A DNA stretch of 64,000 bases from Gautieria morchelliformis. Taxonomy: Eukaryota; Basidiomycota; Agaricomycetes; Gomphales; Gomphaceae. How positions within the stretch are numbered: the first letter of the stretch is position 1; the number at the start of each line of letters is the position of its first letter. The stretch lies in the NCBI GenBank assembly GCA_015179125.1, contig WHVA01000559.1, forward strand, positions 1 to 64,000, read 5' to 3'. The notes under the pieces are model-generated. The model was not told the DNA's origin, did no database searches, and worked only from the letters and a program-made list of their open reading frames with translations. Below are positions 53,534 to 62,939 of this stretch, one piece after another. The position numbers and the translations under genes were made by a program.

Positions 53534-54672
53534 CTAGAGTTGGCGGCGTCTTTTGGCTGTCCGTGTGTAATGTGCTAGAACCCACTCCCGGTCGGCTTCT
53601 GTCTGTTCAACAGTCCCTTGACGAATCTCATACGCTGATCCCAGGTGCTCAGTCAGTATCGCACAGCTTTCCAGAGACTGTAGCTTACGCTTCATATCAA
53701 AACGAGGTCCAACTTCTGCTAGTTGCAGCTGCTTATGCGAACTCTTAACGAACACATGGTGCCTAGATCGACCAGCTTCTGTAGGTTTGATGAACTATAA
53801 GTAACGGGAGACATACCGGAATGAGATGAAATCGTTTTATTTGCAAATGTCATAACCCGTTTTGCATCCTCCTTCGGCACTGGGAATAAATATCGTAAAG
53901 CGTCCATTACCCGACTGCCTAACCGCGAGCTGAAACCTTCAAATATTAAATGTGGATATTGTTCTGAAACGGTCGAGTCTCCATATGCTGCAATGTCGTG
54001 TCTCAGGTCAACATTGTGTAGAGTGTAGTATAACGTGGGCCCATGAGGGAAATGGGAAATAATCAGGGCGTCGGGCGTGCCTCCATGCTCATGTAAAATA
54101 ATCAGGTCGGACACATCCTTAGCACGAGAAGCGGCAACGAGTTCTTTGACAACATATGTGCCTCGGTTGATACAATGAGAATTCGGGAATACAAGTTTCA
54201 TCTCCTGCAATTAAATTTTCAGCGGGATACCATGAGCGTGCTTCCGGACGCGCCACTCACTTTGGCAGATTGCAGCAGTCGAGAACTCGGGTCCCGAGAG
54301 GTGGTAATGACTATTTTGGGATCGAGTGTGCCTGCTCGAGCGTACTCATCACCTAATGTGTTGTAGGCTCTGCGTGTGCAATACCCTCGACTCAGAACTC
54401 ACGCTGGGAGCATTGTCCAACTTACCTTCCTGCCCCTCGTCAAACGCCAAATCCCTTCCGAGGCTCTTCGCCTCCTTCCTCAACTCTGTAGGAAGATGCT
54501 TTCCCGATGCAAGAGCCTCCTTGAGTTTTTGTTTGTGCTCATAAATCTGGCGCTCCTGGGCCTCTAAAGACTTAGCGTAGATATACTGTCTGCGCTCGCG
54601 TATCTGTCGACGAAGCTAGATATATTTTGGTGATTAGGAGAGTTTAACTCCACGAGATGAAATACTGACCAT
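53534..54672 (-). CDS. IMP4: U3 snoRNP protein IMP4 (Brix domain), with one frame break
   Basis: IMP4 binds U3 snoRNA for 18S rRNA processing in the nucleolus. Exons (minus): 54672-54670 (only the ATG), 54615-54426, 54352-54261, 54204-53817, 53762-53689, 53634-53534. The protein starts LRRQIRERRQYIYAKSLEAQ and continues AGTLDPKIVITTSRDPSSRL, LVFPNSHCINRGTYVVKELV and SDLIILHEHGGTPDALIISH. It then reads FPHGPTLYYTLHNV, SEQYPHLIFEGFSSRLG, LFPVPKEDAKRVMTFAN, HHVFVKSSHKQLQLAEVGPR and YEIRQGTVEQTEADREWVLA. Exon lengths sum to one base short of a multiple of three. The loss maps to an A-run (TTTT at 53835-53838 on plus) just before the ISF-RHH motif. IMP4 is essential, so a real knockout of a sole copy is unlikely. 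Confidence 0.88.
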
Positions 54673-55025
54673 CGTCGAGGGATTCCTAGACTCGAACCCA
54701 GTCTCGCTATGGTAACGATTTGAAGATAGTCGTCCTCTTGCCGGGAAGTCACGGTCCAACAGGATTTGTATACAGGGTGTGAAACCAGAGGCGACGAACA
54801 TCAGCTCCTTTGCATACGCAATTAACGTTGCTCACAGCAAAATCTGACCCCGCCAGTTCGACACTGTAGTACGGTATAGACAACAACCTGTGCCTACCGA
54901 GACGGGACGTGGGCAGCAAATCATGCCATGACCATATCATTAGATTTCATACACCTTGGGTCAGTCAATTTCTGCAAGACAACTTTACATTGACAACAAT
55001 CATGCGGATCGACTCAAACGAAAAC

Positions 55026-55749
55026 TTATTCTGTCGAGACTATGTCCACGTCGATGAGTCTACGTTCATTGATGCGTTTCTTAAGCGTCCATGCATCAGC
55101 GTCACATATCCCACAACCCCGGAGTCCTAGTAATGTCAACTTTGTCCATTTGCTCCACTCCAGACGAACGAGTTTGCCGAAATGTGGGCCAAGCCATGAG
55201 TTGAATGAGAGGTCAAGGAGAGCAAGAAGGGGTAACAATGCTGGGAGCGTGCGTAGTGGTTTATGTGAGATGTTGAGCAAAGCAAGGCAAGATGCGTCAA
55301 TGTCGGAGGAAGCAGCGTCATTAGGGACGGTCGAAAAGACGACGCGAGGACAATGAAAATGTGCAGAAGGGGTGGCAGCTCTGCTTCGCCAGGCTCGGAC
55401 TCGGCCCCCAATTATCTGGAACTCCTTTGGAGGACTCAGACACGCGATTGTAAACAGACTCCGCGTAGGAACCAATAATGATAAGTTCGCCATCCACAGA
55501 GGTTACGTTGTCGATAGCCCATAAAGCATCCAGATCTTCCTTGAGCAAGCTTGGAGCATGTTCAACGCTGTAACGCACGTATTCACGGAGGATATGTCGT
55601 GGTAGGAAGGAGAAGTATTCTGGAGGTAGGCCACCGTATTCATATACCAATGTGTGAAGACACAACTGGAGGAGAGATGGTACACGGGAGGTTGTATGTG
55701 GATACAGTGTCGGTGAAAGCGACGGGGTGTGATGAAGTGCGGGCCACAA
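55026..55749 (-). pseudogene. Leucine-rich-repeat-like fungal gene with two frame breaks
   Basis: On the minus strand: PSLLQLCLHTLVYEYGGLPP, FLPRHILREYVRYSVEHAPS, LDALWAIDNVTSVDGELIII, then after a break GEAELPPLLHIFIVLASSFR and TLLPPTLTHLALL, then after a second break SHKPLRTLPALLPLLALLDL, LVRLEWSKWTKLTLLGLRGC and INERRLIDVDIVSTE (stop at 55026). Regular Leu spacing (LTHLALL, LALLDLS, LTLLGLRGC) fits LRR-like repeats. Each break is one missing base in a run (CCCCC at 55405-55409, AAA at 55279-55281 on plus). The family is known to me only as a hypothetical basidiomycete protein. It lies head-to-tail upstream of IMP4. Confidence 0.55.
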
Positions 55750-56014
55750 GGCGTGACTGCGCCATTGCCAGGAAGTTGCAGAGCGTGCATGGCTGGATGA
55801 GACCCAACTGCAGATGGGCGAGGACCAGCAGTTTGTGTCTCAGAACGGGATGATACGTTGTTGGCATCCTCGTCCTCTCTCTCACTGGTGAATTGAGGTG
55901 GGAGGGAAGGGCCTCGCGCTAAGGGCGGCGCACCGCCGCACCGATATGCGACCCCCTACAAGGTTCCGCTGCTGCCTGAACGCGAGTATTATAGGGACGC
56001 TTCTTCACGACACA

Positions 56015-56265
56015 TGAGACAAACAGCAAACACGGCTTACCATTTTGATGAGTTCTAGCTTGTACAAATCATTGGACATGGAGGAAGATCAGACGTGCTT
56101 GGAGCACATACAGTAGAGGCAATACTGTATATTTAGATAAGATTGGCGGTGACGGCGTCGTGGGATCCCGTGACAGAGTTGAGCGTGACAATCGCAATTA
56201 TGGCAGTGCCATAAGGCGCGTCTTTGTCGTAGCCTACCCACCTCGAACACTGGGAACGATGGACA
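56015..56265 (+). promoter_or_regulatory. Conserved 5' flank of NLR3
   Basis: It is collinear with the NLR1 flank: AAACAGCAAACACGGCTTAC, TCATTGGACATGGAGGAAGA, GGCAATACTGTATATTTAG, GATTGGCGGTGACGGCG and GGCAGTGCCATAAGGCG up to the 16-nt first exon. Confidence 0.6.
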
Positions 56266-59200
56266 ATGAGGGCGCAATGCTGTAAGTCCAACATAACTTC
56301 TCTAGTAATCCAATCCTTGATTCTCCGCCCCAAAGTATTCCTGCACCAATAAGCGGGGTCAAAATTGCAGGGAGGACTCTCTCGCTTACGCTGTCCATCG
56401 TATACTGACTCTTGACGGTCGACCACAGACTTAAAATGCAATCACCATCCCAGTATCGGACTATTCGGCAAACGTCCTGGCAAATATTACGTGAAACTCT
56501 TTGTCGTTGAAGATATCAAGACGACTGCCGTAGCTGCGAGAGGCAATCCTGCCTCATGGGATGAGTCGTTCTATTTGTGCGTTTAATTCCAGTGTTGTAT
56601 TCACGTATATATTAAATCCATGACCAGCAACGACTTGCATGGGAGTTCCCTATTAGGAATCGAAGTGTATAGGCATCATACAATTGGTAGTGACGAGTAC
56701 ATTGGCGGTGCGAAGGAAAGGATAGAGTTGCTGCTTGCAGAAGGAGCAGCCGGAGGTCAGTGGTCAGACCTTTTCTCTCTACGACTGAATGCACACGCAA
56801 TCGTCGAACACAGCGGCCGTTCCTCGCAAACTGCGTAAATGCGATGAGGCAGGGAATGTGTATGATGTTCAGACTGACCTAGAGTTTACCATCACGTCTT
56901 TCGGGACGTCCGACGAGGCGCTGGAAGGCCAGTTGAATGAAGCAGTCAACGAAACGAAAGTGGTTGAAAATATGAACCCGTTGCCGTCCCGAGTTATTGA
57001 TGCAGGGAATGTGGCGGACGGCATCATTTCCACCACCAATAATACTGTCATCCACACAATGGCGACTTGGGATTCACTCCTGGACATGATCAAGCTGTTT
57101 ACCGAGATCGTGGATGGGATCTCCGAGGTATGGTTTAAACGTCGGCGGTCTTCGAGGTCATTTCATGTACACCGTTTGCTTCATTCTAGGTCCATCCGTA
57201 CGCCAAAATGGCATGGTCTATCCTGTCTATTGCACACAGGGTGGGTCTATCACGTGGACCAGCTTGAGAGACATGTCTGACATCTGGGCAGACGATCATT
57301 GCTCAGAAGGACCGGGACGATAGCATCAATGAGCTGGCGAAGACGATTGGAGGCGCCTATGCGTTCGTCCACCTGGCAGCCCCGCTGAAGAAAGTTGAAT
57401 CGCAAAAGCCAATTATCATATCCTTGACGAATCAGACAGTAGAGTGTAGTTACTTTATCCGCGACTATGCCAAAAACAAGAACTTCTGTATGTTGGACGC
57501 ATTGTGTCAGGTGGTCATGGCTGATGATCTTTATTCAGGGAAAAGAACGGCGAAGAATCTAGTGTCGGATGTCGACAGCAAGGTCAAACAATACCAGGAA
57601 ACGTTCAACAAACTCAGGTTGGCGTTACAGGAGCATGCCGTCATTCATACTGAAATCACTGTCCTACGTCTTCTGGATGTCGTCGGCGATCTCTGTGAGT
57701 GTCTGATTTGGGGCCTTTACCGACGCTAATACACTTGCAACCAGCCGGAGAGGTTCAGCTTAATGACATGCCCTACGCAGCGGGAGCTGGTTGCGATCCT
57801 AGAAAAGGCTGTCTGCCGGGCACTCGCGAGAAGGTTGTTGGGGAGATCTGCGATTGGGTCAACCAGGATAGCGACGACACCCCCAGGGTATTTTTCTTGA
57901 ACGATGTCGCGGGTGCCGGCAAATCTGCGATTGCTCACGAGGTCGCTCGACGATTTGACAGGCTCAAACGTCTAGGATCGTCATACTGTTTTGACCGCGC
58001 TCATCAGGCAGAGCGATCCCCCGACAATGTCTTTAGTACTATTGCTCGTGATCTGGCTGATCTGGACCAGCAACGCAAAGCATCGTTGGTGAATGTGGTC
58101 GGAGAGCAGAGAGCCCTTCGGACCACACGCATACCTCATGAGCAATTCCAGAAGTTCATTCTAGACGCTGCCCATGGACTAAGGACTGTCGGACCAACGG
58201 TGATCGTTATTGATGCATTGGATGAGAGCGGAGACCAGAAATCTCGTCAAGGTCTCTTGTCTGTCCTTGGCAATGAAGCAGCAAAACTTCCGTCTAATCT
58301 CCGTCTTCTTATCACCTCGCGGGCCGAACAAGACATCCAGGATGCGCTTCTATGGAAGAAGCATGTGCTGTCTAGGTCCATAATGGATATTGACCCGAAC
58401 CCTACCGATGCCGTCACCCGCTTTGTCAAAGACCAACTACGTGACATTCCGCACCTCGAGGACAAATGGCCCAACGATGGCTGGTGTCGATTATTAGTTG
58501 AGAAATCCGAAGGTCACTTTCAATGGGCATCCACGGCTTGTCGTTTTGTCAAAGGAGATGGGAAGCGTGGTCGGGATCCTGTTCAGCAACTGGAGAAACT
58601 TTTAGTCAAGAACCTTTGTGGGTTGGATGAGCTATACCTCGGGATTCTCAAGCAGATATTCGGGGATTACGATGACTTGACGAATGATGACGATTTCCAG
58701 CGTCGCTTTCACTTGGTGATGGGCTGCATGCTGGCGGCCAGAGAACCGCTCTCTATGTCTGCCCTGCAGAGGTTGTGCAATCCCTACAAGGCGGGTACCG
58801 AGGTTCATCATATAGTTGGACCCATGGGTGCTCTGTTGAGGCTTCCTACTGAAGAATCTGACCCAATCACTCTGCTGCACACCTCTTTTCGTGACTTCTT
58901 GACAGATCGCAGCCGGAGTGGACCGTACTGCATCGATACATCTTTACACCATGATACCCTTGCGCGCTCTTCCTTGCGCGTGATGATGGATGAACTTTGC
59001 TTTAACATTTGTCAGCTTGAAACTTCATATCTACGCAACAACGATGTTGTCGACTTGCCGGCACGGATCAAGAAGTACTTATCATCACAACTTTCCTACT
59101 CTTGTCGATTCTGGGTGGACCACGTTTCCGTCACGACATTTATTCCTGATATAGGTGCAAAAGTCAAAGAGTTCTTCGAGACTAAGCTACTCTACTGGCT

Positions 59201-61910
59201 AGAAGCTTTGAGTTTGCTCGGGAAGGTATACGTCGTATCGGCAGCCCTTTCATCAATAGTTGGATGGAGCCCGGTAAGCGCCACGCCCAAGTGCTATGGC
59301 TTTCATAGACGAGTTCTGACATGAGTCTAATGAACTCCAGGATAATGATATTACAGCATTTGTAACGGATACCCGCAATTTTGTTGCTGCATTTGGGAGT
59401 GTAGTCTCTCTGAGTGCTCCCCATCTCTATTTGTCGGCTCTCCCGTTTGCACCTGAACGGTCTAAACTATCTGAGACTTACCTCCCACGATTTCCACGAC
59501 TCCTCAGCATCGTGACCGGGAAAGCGACGACGTGGCTACCAATTCAATCGGTTCTGGAAGGCCACACTCACTGGGTCAGGTCGGTGGCATTCTCGCATGA
59601 CGGCAAGCGCATCGTCTCTGGGTCTGAAGACAAGACGATCCGTGTGTGGAATGCAGACACCGGGGAGCTCATTTCAGCACCATTCGAAGGCCACACCGAC
59701 GGGGTTGCGTCGGTGGTATTCTCACATGACGGCAACCGCATCGTCTCTGGGTCTTATGACAAGACGATCCGCGTGTGGAATGCAGACACAGGGGAGGGCA
59801 TTTCAGCACCATTCGAAGGCCACACCTCCATGGTCACGTCGGTGGCATTCTCGCATGACGGCAAGCGCATCGTCTCCGGGTCTGGTGACAAGACGATCCG
59901 TGTGTGGAATGTAGACACCGGGGAAGGCATTGCAGCACCATTCGAAGGCCACACCGAGTGGGTCGCGTCGGTGGCGTTCTCGCATGACGGCAAGCGCATC
60001 GTCTCCGGGTCTGGTGACCACACGATCCGTGTGTGGAATGCAGACACCGGGGAGCTCATTTCAGCACCATTCGAAGGCCACACCGACCGCGTCAGGTCGG
60101 TGGCGTTCTCGTATGACGGCAAGCGCATCGTCTCTGGGTCTGAAGACAACACTATCCGTGTGTGGAACGCAGACACCGGGGAGCTCATTTCAGCACCATT
60201 CGAAGGCCACACCGACGGGGTTACGTCGGTGGCATTCTCACATGACGGCAACCGCATCGTCTCCGGGTCTTATGACAAGACGATCCGCGTGTGGAATGCA
60301 GACACCGGGGAGCGCATTTCAACACCATTCGAAGGCCACACCAACGGTGTCATGTCGGTGGCGTTCTCGCATGATGGCAAGCGCATCGTCTCCGGGTCTG
60401 GTGACAAGACGATCCGTGTGTGGAATGCAGACACCAGGGAGCTCGTTTCAGCACCATTCGAAGACCACACCGACGGCGTCACGTCGGTGGTGTTCTCGCA
60501 TGACGGCAAGCGCATCGACTCCGGGTCTGGTGACAAGACGATCCGTGTGTGGAATGTAGGCACCGTGGAAGGCATTTCAGCACCATTCGAAGGCCACACC
60601 TCCGGCGTCACGTCGGTGGCATTCTCTCATGACGGCAAGCGCATCGTCTCCGGGTCTGGTGACAAGACGATCCGTGTGTGGAATGCAGACACCGGTGAGG
60701 GCATTTCAGCACCATTCGAAAGCCACACCAACAGTGTCACGTCGGTGGCGTTCTCGCCTGACGGCAAGCGCATCGTCTCCGGGTCTGAAGATAACACGAT
60801 CCGTGTGTGGAATGCAGACACCAGGGAGCTCGTTTCAGCACCATTCGAAGGCCACGCCCGCTGGGTCACGTCGGTGGCGTTCTCGCCTGACGGCAAGCGC
60901 ATCGTCTCCGGGTCTGAAGACAACACGATCCGTGTGTGGAATGCAGACACCGGGGAGCTCGTTTCAGCACCATTCGAAGGCCACACCCGCTGGCTCACAT
61001 CGGTGGCGTTCTCGCATGATGGCAAGCGCATCGTCTCCGGGTCTTTGGACAAGACGATCTGTGTGTGGAATGCAGACACCGGGGAGCCCATTTCAGCACC
61101 ATTCGAAGGCCACACCGAGTGGGTCGCGTCGGTGGCGTTCTCGCATGATAGCAAGCGCATCGTCTCTGGGTCTGAAGACAACACGATCCGTGTGTGGAAC
61201 GCAGACACCGGGGAGCTCATTTCAGCACCTTTCGAAGGCCACACCGACGGGGTTACGTCGGTGGCGTTCTCGCATGACGGCAAGCGCATCGTCTCCGGGT
61301 CTGGTGACCACACGATCCGTGTGTGGAATGCAGACACCGGGGAGCTTGTTTCAGCACCATTCGACGGCCACATCCACTGCGTCACGTCGGTGGCGTTCTC
61401 GCATGACGGCAAGCGTATCATCTCTGGGTCTGATGACAACATGATCCGTGTGTGGAATGCAGACACCAGGGAGCTCATTTCCGCACCATTCGAAGGCCAC
61501 ACCGACGGCGTTACGTCGGTGGCATTCTCGCATGACGGCAATGGTGTTGTCGCAGGGTTTGGTGACAACATGGTCCGTGTGTGGGATGCAGAAGGCCCCA
61601 TCATCGGTTCGGGCCCATTCGCAGGTCAAGAAGATAGTCAGTAGCTGTTACGTTGGTTTGTCTGAGCATTGTGGAATATTCTGATACCTTTTACACAGCT
61701 GAGTCAACTAGGTTTCATAATGACTCACGGCTAGAAAATGGCTGGATCCACAACTCGCCCTCAGAACTTTTATTCTGGGTACCACCCTGGTCCCAAGCAG
61801 GTTTGTGGCGACCAGCGAACACCGCTGTCATCGGGAAGGGGTCTACAAAGCTGGATTTCAGCCTGTTTGAGCATGGCAGATCATGGATGCGATGCAGAAT
61901 GGCTACATGA
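56266..61910 (+). CDS. NLR3: C2-NACHT-WD40 STAND receptor with 16 WD repeats
   Basis: Exons: 56266-56281, 56429-56576, 56628-56755, 56814-57127, 57190-57240, 57292-57694, 57745-59273, 59341-61636, 61699-61910. They join in phase to 1,698 codons without a stop. The plan is as for the others: C2-like (start MRAQC), helical region, NACHT (DVAGAGKS, VIVIDALDE), 16 WD40 repeats from about 936 and the SELLFWVPPW terminal module. Exon lengths equal NLR1 up to exon 7, yet parts of exon 7 are nearly identical to NLR2, so the gene is a mosaic. Two repeats carry SPDG instead of SHDG, and one carries SGSGDK with RIDSG. Its role is inferred from the family as for NLR1. Confidence 0.93.
59560..61636 (+). 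repeat. Coding array of 16 WD40 units in NLR3
   Basis: The units are 129 bp with the common core SVAFSHDGKRIVSGS. Adjacent or near-adjacent units are sometimes almost identical (units 10 and 11 with SPDG and EDNT; units 2 and 6 with DGNRIVSGSYDKT), showing recent unit copying. Confidence 0.92.
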
Positions 61911-62051
61911 GTTTCCTATGGCAAACACTCATTAACACATGGATCCATCACATCTCCTGCTATCATAGTAGTTGTACTTCCAGATTGTTTTTCAGGACAT
62001 TCCTGTGTTGGATTTGCTACTCACATGCAGTATTATAAATATTGCATATGT
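61911..62051 (+). other. Conserved NLR3 3' flank
   Basis: It matches the NLR2 3' flank through CATTAACACATGGATCC, TATCATAGTAGTTGTACTTC and TGTGTTGGAT. No gene is present. Confidence 0.6.
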
Positions 62052-62168
62052 AATGACACAGGAAGGAATAGGGATGGATGCAATGAAAGAGATGCACGAA
62101 GAGATGCAAGGAAGGGAAATAAAAGCAAATAAAAGGGAATAAAAGGGAGAGCAGGTGGTTCCCTGACA
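62052..62168 (-). repeat. Truncated LTR related to the LARD-like element
   Basis: On the minus strand it starts at 62168 with TGTCAGGGAACCACCTGCTC and follows the LARD LTR (CCTTCCTTGCATCTCTTC, TTCATTGCATCC) with diverged and expanded TTTTATT units. Only about the first third is present. Confidence 0.75.
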
Positions 62169-62214
62169 TACCTGCTGTCTCCCTCAGAGCAGGTGAGCTA
62201 GACAACATGCAGGA

Positions 62215-62485
62215 GAAACTTGGATGATCACCCCATCTAAGTCGCCAATGGCCTCCCCACTCTGGCTCATGTGGGACTACTGAGCCTTGAAAGCAATCAT
62301 GATGAAGAATCAGTATCTAATCCCACTCATCTCCAAGCTTATCAACCAACTCTGGCATGCGAGGTACTTTACGAAGCTGGAAGTCTGACGGGGCTTCAAT
62401 AACATCTGGATTTGGGAAGGGGACGAGTGGAAGGCTGCCCTCTGCACCACCTGAGGCCTGTTCAAGCCTTGGGTTATGTTGTTAA
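62215..62485 (+). pseudogene. Gypsy reverse transcriptase fragment with stops
   Basis: The frame reads SPMASPLWLMWDY, a stop, then LIPLISKLINQLWHARYFTK, a stop, then RGFNNIWIWEGDEWKAALCT, a stop, then GLFKPWVM. These are the conserved chromoviral RT motifs (PLPLI--LIDKL--AR-FTKLD, Y-N-RI-EGDEWKAAF-T). It is a dead fragment. Confidence 0.75.
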
Positions 62486-62559
62486 CACTAAGAGAATCTT
62501 TGGACAATGAATGAGAAGCAGCACTGACTCTGAGCACATGGGTGAGGTTACCACAATCC

Positions 62560-62760
62560 TTGGATCATGTGGTTCCAAGGTTGCTACCTATTTTTTCACC
62601 TCCGTAATGGAGGCCGAAGTTCCCTTGTTAGAGGTCTTCGTTGCCTGACCTTTGGGACCACACCTATTTGTCGCCTTGGGGCAATCCTTTTTTTATTTTT
62701 TATTTTTTATTTTTTATTTATTTTATTTTATTTTATATCCGATTTATTGTCTTTTGGGGC
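62560..62760 (-). repeat. Likely LINE 3' end with AT-rich simple repeat and hairpin
   Basis: 62691-62741 is a run of TTTTTA/TTTTA units. Next to it (62597-62613) is a CCTCCGTAATGGAGG hairpin. Lying 3' of the minus-strand LINE ORF2, it may be its 3' UTR and tail. Confidence 0.4.
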
Positions 62761-62939
62761 GGGGCCCTATGTAAGACGCTTCTACAAATACCCGGTTGAC
62801 ATTTTCTTCTATCTAGCCCTTATGTCTCTATCTCTGCTTCTGCTCCATGGGTGACGCCCTGGGCTTGTCTGTGCCTCCAGCGGCGAGGTTTGGTTGCGCT
62901 TCTCGCGCGGTTCGCTCCTACTCTTTTCCTTCCTTCTCT

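Noticed and set aside
54675-54720. tRNA-like B box (GGTTCGAGTCTAGG on the minus strand) near the IMP4 start
   Set aside because: The flanking bases do not pair as a T-stem, no A box or cloverleaf can be drawn at the right distance, and the place is the IMP4 leader.
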